From DAMCZI01 sp032095175 (GTDB lineage: Bacteria; Bacillota; Clostridia; Clostridiales; Caloramatoraceae), in contig DAMCZI010000003.1 of assembly GCA_032095175.1 (NCBI GenBank), positions 124,001-188,000 on the forward strand: 64,000 nucleotides of DNA. Reading direction: 5' to 3'. The notes under the pieces were generated by a model, which did no database searches, was not told the origin of the DNA, and worked only from the letters and a program-made list of their open reading frames with translations. The position numbers were made by a program, and so were the translations under genes. Of this stretch, positions 34,793 to 44,389 are shown in pieces (positions within the stretch are counted from its first letter, which is position 1; each line of letters starts with the position of its first letter).

Positions 34793-35713
34793 GTGGAAAA
34801 TATTGAAAAAGAAGATTTATATGCTCCTGTTTGTAAGGAAGAAAGAATGCGAAATGAATTTACAAGACCGAGCATCAGCTACTGGCAGGATGTATGGATA
34901 AGACTTAAAAAAGATAAAATGGCTATGTTTGGGTTAGGAATTATTATTGTAATTACACTATTGGCAATTTTCGCACCAATTTTATCAAAAAATACATATG
35001 ATGGTCAGGATCTTAATGCTGTATGTCAGTGGCCAAATGCTAAAAATATTTTTGGAACAGATATGCTTGGTAGGGATCTTTTTATAAGAGTTATGTATGG
35101 AGCGAGGATATCTTTGAGTATAGGTATAGTGGCAAGTCTTATAAATCTTACAATTGGTGTATTATATGGTGGAATTTCCGGGTTGCTTGGCGGAAAAGTT
35201 GATATTGTAATGATGAGAATTGTAGATGTTTTATATAGTATACCAACAATGATATATGTAATACTTTTAATGGTTATAATAGGACCTGGCTTAAAGAGTA
35301 TATTTATTACACTTGGTATATCATATTGGGTTGGAATGGCCCGTATTGTTAGGGGCGAAATATTAAGATTAAAGGAAGAAGAGTTTGTATTAGCTGCCAA
35401 TGTAATTGGTTCTTCAACAACAAGGACTTTACTTAGAGAACTTATTCCAAATGCAATGGGACCAATTATTGTAACTATGACATTATCAATACCAAATGCA
35501 ATTTTTACAGAAGCGTTTTTAAGCTTTGTAGGGCTGGGAGTGTCAGCACCAATGGCAAGCTGGGGAGTGCTTACTAACGAAGCAATCAGCGCACTTGAAG
35601 TTTTCCCTTACCAGTTATTCTTCCCTGCAGCTGCGATAACTATAACAATCTTAGGATTTAATTTCCTTGGTGATGGGCTAAGAGATGCACTTGATCCTAA
35701 GTTAAGGAGGTAG
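34793..35713 (+). CDS. oppC: oligopeptide ABC transporter permease OppC
   Basis: About 306 residues. A short cytoplasmic tail precedes an OppC_N-type segment and the FGTDMLGRDLFIRVMYGARISL block, followed by the EAA loop (AANVIGSSTTRTLLRELIPNAMGP). GTG 34793 follows GCAGGAGGTG and is preferred to an upstream TTG at 34766 overlapping oppB. Pairs with OppB. Confidence 0.93.
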   Translation: MENIEKEDLYAPVCKEERMRNEFTRPSISYWQDVWIRLKKDKMAMFGLGIIIVITLLAIFAPILSKNTYDGQDLNAVCQWPNAKNIFGTDMLGRDLFIRVMYGARISLSIGIVASLINLTIGVLYGGISGLLGGKVDIVMMRIVDVLYSIPTMIYVILLMVIIGPGLKSIFITLGISYWVGMARIVRGEILRLKEEEFVLAANVIGSSTTRTLLRELIPNAMGPIIVTMTLSIPNAIFTEAFLSFVGLGVSAPMASWGVLTNEAISALEVFPYQLFFPAAAITITILGFNFLGDGLRDALDPKLRR

Positions 35714-36712
35714 ATGCTTGTTATGGAAAAGGTTATTGAGATAAAAAATTTGAGAACATCCTTTTTTACTCCTGTTGGTGAAGTGAAAGTAATAAACGAT
35801 CTATCTTTTGACATTAAAAAAGGGGAAATACTTGGTATTGTCGGAGAATCAGGTAGTGGCAAAAGCGTAACAGTTTTATCAATTTTAAAGCTTTTAGGAC
35901 CTTCGGGAAAGATAGTTGATGGTGAGATATTATTTGAAGGAGAAAACTTGGTTAGTAAGGATAATAAATTTATGAGTGACATTAGAGGTTCAAAAATAGG
36001 GATGATTTTTCAAGATCCTATGACATCCTTAAATCCTGTTTTTACAATAGGGTACCAGTTAAGGGAACCTATTATAAAGCATTTGAAGCTTTCAAAGGAA
36101 GCGGCTCATAAAAAGGCTGTAGATATGTTAAGGTTGGTTGGAATACCTGATGCTGAAAATAGAATTAATTGTTATCCTCATGAGTTCTCAGGTGGTATGA
36201 GGCAAAGGGCTATGATTGCTATGGCGCTTGCATGTAATCCAAGTCTAATAATTGCAGATGAGCCTACTACAGCACTTGATGTAACAATTCAGGCTCAAAT
36301 ATTAGAGCTTATGAGTGATTTTCAAAATAAATTAAATACTTCAATAATATTAATAACCCATGATCTTGGAGTTGTTGCAGGCCTTGCTGATAAGATTATT
36401 GTTATGTATGCAGGACATATAATGGAGGAAGGCTTAACAGAGGAAATCTTCTATAATCCCAAGCATCCATACATTAAAGGGCTGCTGCAATCAGTTCCGA
36501 ATCCAGATGAACTTGAAAGAAAGAGACTTATACCAATAGAGGGACAGCCACCAGATCTGTTAAACCCACCAAATGGATGTGCATTCAGCCCTCGATGTCC
36601 ATATGCAATGAAAATATGTCTTAAAAAACAGCCAAAAGTTAGCTGCATAAGTGAAACACATAGAGTAAGCTGCTGGCTTGTTGATAAAGAAAGTAAAAGC
36701 GGGGTGGTTTAA
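35714..36712 (+). CDS. oppD: oligopeptide ABC transporter ATPase OppD
   Basis: 332 residues. Walker A GESGSGKSVT near residue 45, signature FSGGMRQRAMIAMALACNP near 160, Walker B LIIADEPTTALD. The C-terminal oligopeptide domain has GCAFSPRCPYAMKIC with the conserved Cys spacing. ATG 35714 is three bases from AGGAGG, and ATG 35723 is an alternative with more normal spacing. The stop overlaps the oppF start by one base. Confidence 0.95.
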   Translation: MLVMEKVIEIKNLRTSFFTPVGEVKVINDLSFDIKKGEILGIVGESGSGKSVTVLSILKLLGPSGKIVDGEILFEGENLVSKDNKFMSDIRGSKIGMIFQDPMTSLNPVFTIGYQLREPIIKHLKLSKEAAHKKAVDMLRLVGIPDAENRINCYPHEFSGGMRQRAMIAMALACNPSLIIADEPTTALDVTIQAQILELMSDFQNKLNTSIILITHDLGVVAGLADKIIVMYAGHIMEEGLTEEIFYNPKHPYIKGLLQSVPNPDELERKRLIPIEGQPPDLLNPPNGCAFSPRCPYAMKICLKKQPKVSCISETHRVSCWLVDKESKSGVV

Positions 36713-37689
36713 TGGAATGCATACTAGAGGTTAAGAATCTAAAAAAATATTATAGTAAGAGAACAGGTTTTTTTGGAAATAGCAGGCAAGTAGTAAAGGC
36801 TGTTGATAATGTGAGCTTTAAGATAAGAAAAGGTGAAACTTTAGGCTTAGTAGGGGAAAGTGGATGTGGCAAGACAACTACAGGAAGAACAATAGTAAGA
36901 TTATATGATCCAACAGATGGAAGTATAATTTTTAAGGGGCAGGATATTGCTAAACTCTCTAAAAATGAAGTTAAACCTATAAGAAAAAATATGCAGATGA
37001 TATTTCAGGATCCTTATGCATCATTAAATCCTCGTATGACTGTTTCAGATATTATTATGGCACCGATGATTATTCATAATCTATATAGTCCAGTGGAGAG
37101 AAAGGAAAAAGTAAAAGAGCTTTTAAATATTGTAGGTTTAAATTCTGAGCATGGGAATAGATATCCACATGAATTTTCAGGTGGGCAAAGACAGAGAGTT
37201 GGAATTGCAAGAGCACTTGCAGTAGAACCTGAATTTATTATTTGTGATGAACCTATATCAGCTCTGGATGTTTCCATTCAAGCTCAGATTGTTAATACGC
37301 TGGAGGATTTACAAAAGGAGTTTAAGCTTGCTTATTTGTTTATAGCACACGACCTATCTATGGTTAAGCATATTAGTAACAATATAGCTGTTATGTATCT
37401 GGGTAATATGGTAGAAATAGCTGAAAGTAATGAATTGTACAAGCACCCCCTTCATCCTTATACTCAAGCTTTACTGTCAGCTATTCCTATACCAGATCCA
37501 AAGAGAGCTGAGACAAGAAAAAGAATAATGCTTGAAGGAGATATACCAAGTCCTCTTTGTCCACCTTCAGGATGTAAGTTCCACACAAGATGTAAATACG
37601 CTATTAAGAAATGTTCTGAAGAGGTTCCAGAACTTAGGGATTGTGGAGGAGGACATATGTTGGCATGCCATTTAAATAATCAAATATAA
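36712..37689 (+). CDS. oppF: oligopeptide ABC transporter ATPase OppF
   Basis: 325 residues. Walker A GESGCGKTTTGR near residue 48, signature FSGGQRQRVGIARALAVEP, Walker B IICDEPISALD, and the Cys-rich C-terminal domain GCKFHTRCKYAIKKC. Its ATG overlaps the oppD stop. With OppD it powers peptide import. Confidence 0.95.
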   Translation: MECILEVKNLKKYYSKRTGFFGNSRQVVKAVDNVSFKIRKGETLGLVGESGCGKTTTGRTIVRLYDPTDGSIIFKGQDIAKLSKNEVKPIRKNMQMIFQDPYASLNPRMTVSDIIMAPMIIHNLYSPVERKEKVKELLNIVGLNSEHGNRYPHEFSGGQRQRVGIARALAVEPEFIICDEPISALDVSIQAQIVNTLEDLQKEFKLAYLFIAHDLSMVKHISNNIAVMYLGNMVEIAESNELYKHPLHPYTQALLSAIPIPDPKRAETRKRIMLEGDIPSPLCPPSGCKFHTRCKYAIKKCSEEVPELRDCGGGHMLACHLNNQI

Positions 37690-37710
37690 ACAAAAGGAAG
37701 GGATGAAAAC

Positions 37711-39348
37711 ATGAAAAAGGGTAAAGCAAAAGCATCAATTATCTCAATTATCTGTTTATCAATACTTTTATCTATGCTTTCAGGCTGTGGTGGAAGTGGA
37801 CAGACAGCTAAGACAGGAAACTCAACAAAGAAGGATATGATGGTAGCAAATCTTGTTTCAGAACCTAAAACTATCGATCCCGCACTGAACAATGCAACAG
37901 ATGGTTCAACAGTAATTTATAACATTTTTGAGGGATTGGTAAGAATAGGAAATGACAATAAAGCTGAACCAGGTTTGGCTGAAAAATGGGATATACAGGA
38001 CAATGGAAAAAAGTACATATTCCATTTAAGAGATGGATTAAAATGGACAGATAATACGCCAATTACTGCGAAGGATTTTAAATATGGTATATTAAGGGTT
38101 TTAGATCCTACAGTAGGTTCATCATATTCATATCATGCATACTGTATAAAGAATGGAAAAGCTTATAATACTAAAAAAGCTAAAGCAGAAGACGTAGGAG
38201 TAAAGGTCATAGATGATAAAACATTAGAAATTGATCTAGAATATCCTGTTCCTTATTTCCTTGATATACTTTCTTGGCATTTGCTTTTACCATTGAAGGA
38301 AGATATGGTTACAAAAAATGCAAATGGATGGGCAAATGATCCAAGCACCATTATTAGTAATGGGCCATTCAAGATTACTGAATGGAAGCATAATGATTAT
38401 ATGTTGCTTGAAAAGAACCCAAATTACTGGGATGCACAAAATGTAAAACTTGAGAAATTAAAGCTTGTAATGATAACAAACAACAATACAGCATTAACTG
38501 CATATAAGACAGGAGACATAGATCTTATAACAGATATTCCTCCAGTTCAGCTTCAATCACTTATAGCATCTGGAGAAGCAAAGTCAAATCCACAGCTTGG
38601 ACCATACTTCTTCTGTATTAATGTAACAAAGAAACCTTTAGATGATGCAAGGGTTAGAAAAGCATTAGCACTTGCAATTGACAGGGAAGCGTTAGTTAAA
38701 ACTGTTACAAGAGGTGGTCAAAAACCAGCAGTTGGTTTTATTCCTTCTGGAATACCAGATGGAGGAAGTGAAAAAGATTTTAGAAGCAACGGAAAGAGCT
38801 ATATAGAAACAACCGCAAATGTAGTGGAAGCTAAAAAGCTCCTTGCAGAAGCTGGATTCCCTGATGGAAAAGGATTCCCAGAGATTAGTTTCCTATATAA
38901 TACCAGTGATGTTCATAAATCTGTAGCTGAAGCTATACAGGCTATGTGGAAGAAAAATCTTGGAATAAACATAAAGCTTACAAATCAGGAGTGGAAGGTA
39001 TTTATTACTACAAGAACGCAGGGAGACTATGAGATTGCAAGACATGGATATTTTGCTGATTTCTTTGACCCAGGCTCATTATTTGACTTGTGGACTACAG
39101 GATCACCAAATAATGATGCCAAGTATTCAAATCCAAAATATGATGAGCTAGTAACTCAGGCAGCAAAGGAGCAAGATCCTACAAAAAGATCTCAATTATA
39201 TCATGATGCTGAAGATATTCTTATGGATGAAATGCCAGTAATTCCTTTGTATTACTATACTCAGAACTATATGCTTAAATCAAATATCAAAGGATTGCAT
39301 TTGTCACCACTAGGATGGTCATTCTTCAGATCAGTAACTATAGAATAA
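37711..39348 (+). CDS. oppA: oligopeptide-binding lipoprotein OppA
   Basis: 545 residues. A lipoprotein signal peptide ends in MLSGC with the lipidated Cys at residue 26. The SBP_bac_5 fold is shown by SEPKTIDPALNNATDGSTV near residue 50, GLAEKWDIQDNGKKYIFHLR and PLDDARVRKALALAIDREAL near 310. It captures peptides outside the membrane for OppBCDF. Start ATG after GGAAGGGATG. The last gene of the transporter and followed by a hairpin. Confidence 0.95.
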   Translation: MKKGKAKASIISIICLSILLSMLSGCGGSGQTAKTGNSTKKDMMVANLVSEPKTIDPALNNATDGSTVIYNIFEGLVRIGNDNKAEPGLAEKWDIQDNGKKYIFHLRDGLKWTDNTPITAKDFKYGILRVLDPTVGSSYSYHAYCIKNGKAYNTKKAKAEDVGVKVIDDKTLEIDLEYPVPYFLDILSWHLLLPLKEDMVTKNANGWANDPSTIISNGPFKITEWKHNDYMLLEKNPNYWDAQNVKLEKLKLVMITNNNTALTAYKTGDIDLITDIPPVQLQSLIASGEAKSNPQLGPYFFCINVTKKPLDDARVRKALALAIDREALVKTVTRGGQKPAVGFIPSGIPDGGSEKDFRSNGKSYIETTANVVEAKKLLAEAGFPDGKGFPEISFLYNTSDVHKSVAEAIQAMWKKNLGINIKLTNQEWKVFITTRTQGDYEIARHGYFADFFDPGSLFDLWTTGSPNNDAKYSNPKYDELVTQAAKEQDPTKRSQLYHDAEDILMDEMPVIPLYYYTQNYMLKSNIKGLHLSPLGWSFFRSVTIE

Positions 39349-39357
39349 TAAAAGAAT

Positions 39358-39390
39358 AAAATGGTTTTCTTCTGAAGAAAACCATTTTAT
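39358..39390 (+). terminator. hairpin after oppA
   Basis: AAAATGGTTTTCTTC and GAAGAAAACCATTTT form a 13- to 15-bp stem with a minimal loop, followed by ATTTATC. It may partly end transcription after oppA, giving less transcript for the M42 genes. Confidence 0.75.
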
Positions 39391-39412
39391 TTATCATTGA
39401 GGGGTGATTATA

Positions 39413-40453
39413 ATGCAGACATATGATGTTTTAAAGGAAGTTTGTGAGATTGGTTCGGTATGTGGAAATGAATATGAACTCAGTAATAAGCTTTTTTCAC
39501 TTTTACAGCCATTTAATTATGAAATGATAGTTCAAAAATCAGGAAATTTGATAGTACATATAAAAGGGAGTAAAGGTAGTAGAAAGATAATGCTTTTTAC
39601 CCACATTGATGAACCTGGTTTAGTTATAAATAATATAGATAAAAATGGGTTTTTGAATTTTAATAAAATAGGTGATGTAAATATTGCTGATTTAGCATCT
39701 CAAGAGGTTATTATAAGAGGAAAAAAAGAGATCTTAGGACTTGTGGGCCTTAGACCTCCACATATACTTACTGAAGAAGAGAGAAAAGCTCCAGTTAACT
39801 TAGGTGAACTCAGTATAGATATAGGTTATGACAAGAATAAAGCAGAAACTATAGTGCCTATTGGAAGTACTGCAGTTGTTAAGAGAAAAATGCAGAGGTT
39901 AAATGAAAATATTGTATCTGGAAGAGCTCTTTGTGATAAAGCTGGAGCAGCAGTTTTATGTGATGTGGTAAATAATTTAAAAAATACAGATAATGATATC
40001 TATATTGTATTCGGCGTTCAGCACTATAATAATTATTATGGTGCAGTAGCTGCAGTAAATATGATAAAGCCTGATATTGCAATTGTAGTTGACTATATAG
40101 AGGGAAAGAGTAGAGAAAAAAGTAGTATTTCACAGGAATGTGGTCTTGGTTCTGTAATATACAGAGGACCTACTGCACATACGAAATTAACAGAGAATTT
40201 ACTTGAATATGCATCTCAAAATGGGATAAAGTATCAGGTTAAAGCAGGGTCTGGGAAAAATAAAACTGATGCATGGGCAATACAGACCTGCTGTGGAGGA
40301 ATACCTACAGTAATAGTTTATAATTCGATAAAATATCCTCATTCATTTGTAGAGGTTTTAGATATAAACGATATTATTGAGACCTCAAAGCTTTTAGCTG
40401 GGTATGTAAACTATATAGATAGTATTGATTGGGGTGATTTATTATGCTATTAG
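39413..40453 (+). CDS. M42 family peptidase-like protein, predicted inactive (first of three)
   Basis: 346 residues with the M42 (glutamyl aminopeptidase/endoglucanase M) fold: N-terminal KSGNLIVHIKG, THIDEPG and C-terminal IKYPHSF. Compared with the active paralogue encoded next, the bridging metal Asp is Cys (ALCDK, residue 174) and the catalytic Glu pair is His-Tyr (QHYNN, residues 204-205). The first His (64), a late Asp (227) and the last His remain. It probably serves as a structural or regulatory partner. ATG 39413 follows GAGGGGTG. It overlaps the next gene by ten bases. Confidence 0.85.
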   Translation: MQTYDVLKEVCEIGSVCGNEYELSNKLFSLLQPFNYEMIVQKSGNLIVHIKGSKGSRKIMLFTHIDEPGLVINNIDKNGFLNFNKIGDVNIADLASQEVIIRGKKEILGLVGLRPPHILTEEERKAPVNLGELSIDIGYDKNKAETIVPIGSTAVVKRKMQRLNENIVSGRALCDKAGAAVLCDVVNNLKNTDNDIYIVFGVQHYNNYYGAVAAVNMIKPDIAIVVDYIEGKSREKSSISQECGLGSVIYRGPTAHTKLTENLLEYASQNGIKYQVKAGSGKNKTDAWAIQTCCGGIPTVIVYNSIKYPHSFVEVLDINDIIETSKLLAGYVNYIDSIDWGDLLCY

Positions 40454-41427
40454 AGAATTTGGCTATGGCAAGAGGAGTTACAGGCTGTGAGGATGAAGTT
40501 AGAAAATTAATTAGAAATGAGATAAAACCTTATATAGATGAAATAAAGTATGATGCTCTTGGAAGTATTATAGCATATAAAAAAGGCAACGAAAAAAAAC
40601 CCAAAATTATGATTGCAGCACATATGGATGAGGTTGGAATAATAATCACGGGAATCAATAAAGATGGAACGCTTAATTTTGAAGCTTCAGGTGGTATAGA
40701 TGCAAAGATTCCAGGTTCTAAATATATATATATAGGTAAGAATAGGATTTTGGGAGTCATAAGAATGTTTAATGATTATGAAACTGCATATATTGATATA
40801 GGTACAAGCAGTGAGGAAGAGAGTAAAAAGATTGTTAAGGTTGGTGATTATGGCTCTTTTACAACAGAGTTTGAAAAAATAGGTGATGAATATGTAAAAT
40901 CAAAGGCACTTGATGATAGAATGGGCTGCATGGTGCTTATGGAAATATTAAAGAATAAGTATGATATGCCAATATATGGTGCATTTTCTGTTCAGGAGGA
41001 GATTGGAGAAAGAGGTGCTTTTGCAGCTTCATATTTAGTACAGCCCGATATAGGTATAGTTCTTGAAGGAACTGTTTGCTCAGATGTTACTGTTGTTGAA
41101 CCTTACAGACACTCTACAACCCTTGGAGGAGGACCTGCAGTATCCATAGCAGATAGAACTACTTATTTTGATATAGGATTAAGTGAAGGAATATGTAAAA
41201 TAGCACGGGAAAACAATGTTCCATATCAGCGAAGGAGAATAACAGGTGGAGGTAATGATGGAGGAGCAATACATATAACAGGCAAAGGAGCAAGGTGCAT
41301 AACTCTCTCTGTGCCCTGCAGATACATTCATTCTCCTATATGTGTTACAAGCTTGAAGGATTTTGAAAATACTGTAAAGCTTCTGGATTTGTTTTTAAAG
41401 GAAATTGAAAATGGAGGTATAAAATAA
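40444..41427 (+). CDS. M42 family metallo-aminopeptidase, active site intact
   Basis: 327 residues. All metal and catalytic positions of M42 are visible: His60 and Asp62 in AAHMDEVG, Asp157 in SKALDDRMGC, Glu185 and Glu186 in SVQEEIGERG, Glu208 in IVLEGT and His296 in YIHSP. M42 enzymes form large tetrahedral dodecamers that trim peptides. Here the gene follows an Opp importer, so the enzyme likely degrades imported peptides. It is coupled by overlap to both neighbours. Confidence 0.92.
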   Translation: MLLENLAMARGVTGCEDEVRKLIRNEIKPYIDEIKYDALGSIIAYKKGNEKKPKIMIAAHMDEVGIIITGINKDGTLNFEASGGIDAKIPGSKYIYIGKNRILGVIRMFNDYETAYIDIGTSSEEESKKIVKVGDYGSFTTEFEKIGDEYVKSKALDDRMGCMVLMEILKNKYDMPIYGAFSVQEEIGERGAFAASYLVQPDIGIVLEGTVCSDVTVVEPYRHSTTLGGGPAVSIADRTTYFDIGLSEGICKIARENNVPYQRRRITGGGNDGGAIHITGKGARCITLSVPCRYIHSPICVTSLKDFENTVKLLDLFLKEIENGGIK

Positions 41428-42386
41428 TGGATAATCTATTAGAAAAGTTAGCCAAGGTTTATGGACCCTCAGCAAATGAAAAGCAGGTTGCTAACATAAT
41501 AGAGGTTGAAATAAAGCCCTATGTTGATGAAATAAAAAAGGATGCCATGGGTAATCTTTTAGCAGTTAAAAGAGGTGGAAATAAAAAAGTACTAATTTGT
41601 GCACCTATGGATCAATATGGATTTTTATCAACGCATATTGAAGATGATGGACGTATTAGGTTTTCAGTTTTATCCCCTATCAATGCTTTAGACATATTAA
41701 ACAGTAATGTGGTATATGAAAATGGTATAATTGGAGTAATTAAATCTGAAGAAATAAAAAGTGATTTAAAGCTGCAAGATCTATTTATAACCATAGGTGA
41801 AAAGGATGCAGAAAGTGTAAAAAACAAAGTGCCACTTGGAAGCTGTGCTGTGCTTAAAGGAGATTATTATGAAAATGATTCGATAATAATGTCTCCTGCA
41901 CTTGATGGAAGGGCAGGGTGTATATGCATTATTGATGTAATAAAAAACTTGCCTGAAAATTTAGACGCAGATATATACTTTTTATTTTCTGTACAAAACA
42001 AAATTGAATCAAGGGGAAATAAGATAATAGCACAATGTATTAATCCTGATATTTGTGTAAGTATAGATTCAGCATCATGTAGTGAAAATGATTATAGCGG
42101 AAATGGACCAGTACTTAGGTTAAGAGATAAAAATATGGTTAGCAGTAATAAGCTGATAAAATGTTTTAATAATATTGCAGAAACTTACGAGCTGCCTCTT
42201 CAGCAGCAGGTTGCTGTAAATGATGTATCTGGTGCAGATGGCATTATTGCAGCAGGAATAGATGCAGAAGCTATATCCATAGCATTACCTATTAAAAATT
42301 ATCAGTCTTCTTCTGAAATAGTCTACAAAAGTGATATTGAATTTTTAAAGAAATTGATGATTAATTTTGTAAAGAGCGATTTTTAA
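41427..42386 (+). CDS. M42 family peptidase-like protein, predicted inactive (third of three)
   Basis: 319 residues with a clear M42 scaffold (KKDAMGNLLAVKRGG, SPALDGRAGC). The first metal His is Pro (APMDQYG, residue 60), the catalytic Glu pair is Asn-Lys (QNKIES, residues 191-192) and the last metal His region reads IKNYQSSSE. Only Asp62 and Asp160 are kept, so catalysis is very unlikely. It starts at the overlapping stop of the active paralogue. It likely forms mixed assemblies with it. Confidence 0.85.
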   Translation: MDNLLEKLAKVYGPSANEKQVANIIEVEIKPYVDEIKKDAMGNLLAVKRGGNKKVLICAPMDQYGFLSTHIEDDGRIRFSVLSPINALDILNSNVVYENGIIGVIKSEEIKSDLKLQDLFITIGEKDAESVKNKVPLGSCAVLKGDYYENDSIIMSPALDGRAGCICIIDVIKNLPENLDADIYFLFSVQNKIESRGNKIIAQCINPDICVSIDSASCSENDYSGNGPVLRLRDKNMVSSNKLIKCFNNIAETYELPLQQQVAVNDVSGADGIIAAGIDAEAISIALPIKNYQSSSEIVYKSDIEFLKKLMINFVKSDF

Positions 42387-42393
42387 AATGATA

Positions 42394-42437
42394 AAACTCC
42401 AGTAGAGCACATGATGAGTGCTTTGCTGGAGTTTTCC
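42394..42437. terminator. terminator of opp/M42 operon
   Basis: AAAACTCCAG and CTGGAGTTTT, extended by GAGCAC/GTGCTT pairing, form a strong stem. It lies just after the last M42 gene and before the convergent symporter gene. Confidence 0.85.
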
Positions 42438-42507
42438 TATATATTTTTTATCAATATAGATTTTCTATGTGTATGAAATGATAAAGAGCAGGTATATTCA
42501 TGCTGAC

Positions 42508-43920
42508 CTATTTGAGTGTAGTAGAGCCTCTATATGAATCAACTCCATTAAAATCAGCTGAATGTGTTTTTTTATTAATTAGAAGAAGTACGATTAAACT
42601 TGCAGCTAATCCTATATATATTGAACTAAGCTTTTCAAATCCTAAAAGAATCCAAATTGTAGCAGCCATTGGTCCTGCTAATACTGAATAGAAGCCACCC
42701 TTTGGGTTTATTTTATCTTTAAAAAACATTGCTGCAGTAACAGGGATGAATATTGGAGATGCTCTAAACACCATGGATACAAATCCCCATTCAAGTATCA
42801 TTGAACCATTGTTATTAATAACTATAAGAAATGTTAGTATACCCACCAGTATTATTACAGCCCTTAATACAGTGAGCTGCTTTTTATCATTAGCATTTTT
42901 GTTGATTAATTCCTTATATACATCTCTGGTAAACATAGTCGCTATACCCAATGTAAGACCTGCTCCTGTTGCTATTGATGAAATAAGTACTGTAGCAATA
43001 GAAACACCGCCCAGTGCAGGATGCAGATAGTTCATTAAAAATAAAGGAAATGCTTCTTGAGGGGCGATATTAGGATAATGGATTTTCATATACATACCTA
43101 TAAGCGTACAAACTATACCAACTGGAAATACTAAAAAAGCTACCAGGTAAGCACTCCATTTTGAAACCTTGCTATTTTTACCTGCCATAATTGCTTGAAA
43201 ATATGTTTGGGTTGACAATACCCCAACAATTGTTGAAATTACGGAACCCAAGTCTGAAAATACACCGCCACTGAATAAATTAAACCATGGTTCATGTGGA
43301 AAGAAGCCTGTAATTTCAGTAATTCCATTTAATTTAAATATAACTACTGCCCCACATATGATGCTTGTACTATATAAAAGAATTGATTTAACAGCACCTA
43401 CCATAGTGCCTCCCCAAAATCCTCCAAAGACCACATATATAACTAGTAGAGCAACAACGATCAGTGCTGTGCTAATTGGATTCATATGAAAGACTGCTAT
43501 AAATAATGCCATACATGCAATTATTTGACCATTTATATGTATAAACATACCTAATGATAATAAAATACTTGAAGCAGTTCTTGTATTTTTGCCATAAACA
43601 TTTCCTATAATCTGTGGTATTGTTTCGTTAGTCTTCTTATCTACCTGCTTTGAATAGATTAGACCTAATATAATACTTGCAATGGATAGGCCTGTAATAA
43701 ACCATATGGCAGCAAATCCACGTTTATAAGCCATCTGTGTAGTACCAACAGTAGATGCTCCTCCAATTATAGAACCCATAAGCATGCTGGTAACACCTGC
43801 AACTCCTAATTTGTTTCCTGCTGCAATAAAATCCTTTGAATCCTTAACCTTAGTTTTGCCTAAATACCCAGCTATTCCTGTAATAATTAACGTAATAGCT
43901 GCACTAATTATTAAAAGCAT
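42508..43920 (-). CDS. sodium:solute symporter family protein
   Basis: 470 residues with about twelve to thirteen membrane segments. The SSS family pattern is visible: AGVTSMLMGSIIGGASTVGTTQMAYKRG-like segment near residue 40-68, TIPQIIGNVYG near 100 and GVSIATVLISSIATGAGLTLGI near 280. It imports a small solute, such as an amino acid or organic acid, with sodium. The substrate is unknown. It is a single gene on the minus strand with GGAGATGA before ATG. Confidence 0.9.
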   Translation of the reverse strand: MLLIISAAITLIITGIAGYLGKTKVKDSKDFIAAGNKLGVAGVTSMLMGSIIGGASTVGTTQMAYKRGFAAIWFITGLSIASIILGLIYSKQVDKKTNETIPQIIGNVYGKNTRTASSILLSLGMFIHINGQIIACMALFIAVFHMNPISTALIVVALLVIYVVFGGFWGGTMVGAVKSILLYSTSIICGAVVIFKLNGITEITGFFPHEPWFNLFSGGVFSDLGSVISTIVGVLSTQTYFQAIMAGKNSKVSKWSAYLVAFLVFPVGIVCTLIGMYMKIHYPNIAPQEAFPLFLMNYLHPALGGVSIATVLISSIATGAGLTLGIATMFTRDVYKELINKNANDKKQLTVLRAVIILVGILTFLIVINNNGSMILEWGFVSMVFRASPIFIPVTAAMFFKDKINPKGGFYSVLAGPMAATIWILLGFEKLSSIYIGLAASLIVLLLINKKTHSADFNGVDSYRGSTTLK

Positions 43921-44104
43921 TTTGTCATCTCCTATTTATAGGAATAGTTCTTAATTCTTGAAGAACATCCCTATATAATAATCTTTTGTGTATTGCTTAT
44001 AAATTATAATAACTATATAAATCCCAACAATACAATTTACGTTTTCATTATACACCTTCATTTATTTTTGTAAAACAAGTGCTATATATAAATCAATAAT
44101 TCTA

Positions 44105-44176
44105 TTACATTCCGCCTTTTCAAACATCCTAGAGTCGAACCAATTTAGCAGGGCTGTTTGAAAAGGTGGAATGTAA
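44105..44176. repeat. 72-bp inverted repeat with 22-bp stem
   Basis: TTACATTCCGCCTTTTCAAA and its complement form a 22-bp stem with a single G-T position around a 28-base loop (CCTAGAGTCGAACCAATT in part). It sits exactly where module A would be expected in the composite repeat. It has a higher GC content than its surroundings and no T-run. Confidence 0.8.
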
Positions 44177-44190
44177 AGAATTTTACGATT

Positions 44191-44256
44191 TATATTTTCC
44201 GAAATTCATATAACGCAATAAATACCTTAATGAAAATCTCTATTGTGTTATATATA
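44191..44256 (+). repeat. module B palindromic repeat with spacer, module A absent
   Basis: The spacer TTTTCCGAAATTCA and module B (TATAACGCAATAAATACC with its pairing partner at 44239-44252) match those at 18606-18722 and 30578-30622. Confidence 0.82.
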
Positions 44257-44389
44257 CTAAAAGAAAATAATGAATATTATGGCGGCAACATGAAACCCTA
44301 CATATTTGAATATAAATAAGTATAATATAAGAACCAAGTAAATATCTTTCCCGATAGTCACTAAATAGTTTTTATATTGGAGGGATAGT

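Larger units (their letters stand above)
43921..44389. other. intergenic region with two palindromic elements
   Basis: No gene supported. It contains the 72-base inverted repeat at 44105-44176 followed by module B at 44191-44256. The flanks are AT-rich. Confidence 0.7.

Noticed and set aside
44105..44176. Possible insertion sequence end or integron attC site
   Set aside because: No transposase or integrase gene is adjacent, no direct repeats flank it, and the loop lacks attC landmarks.
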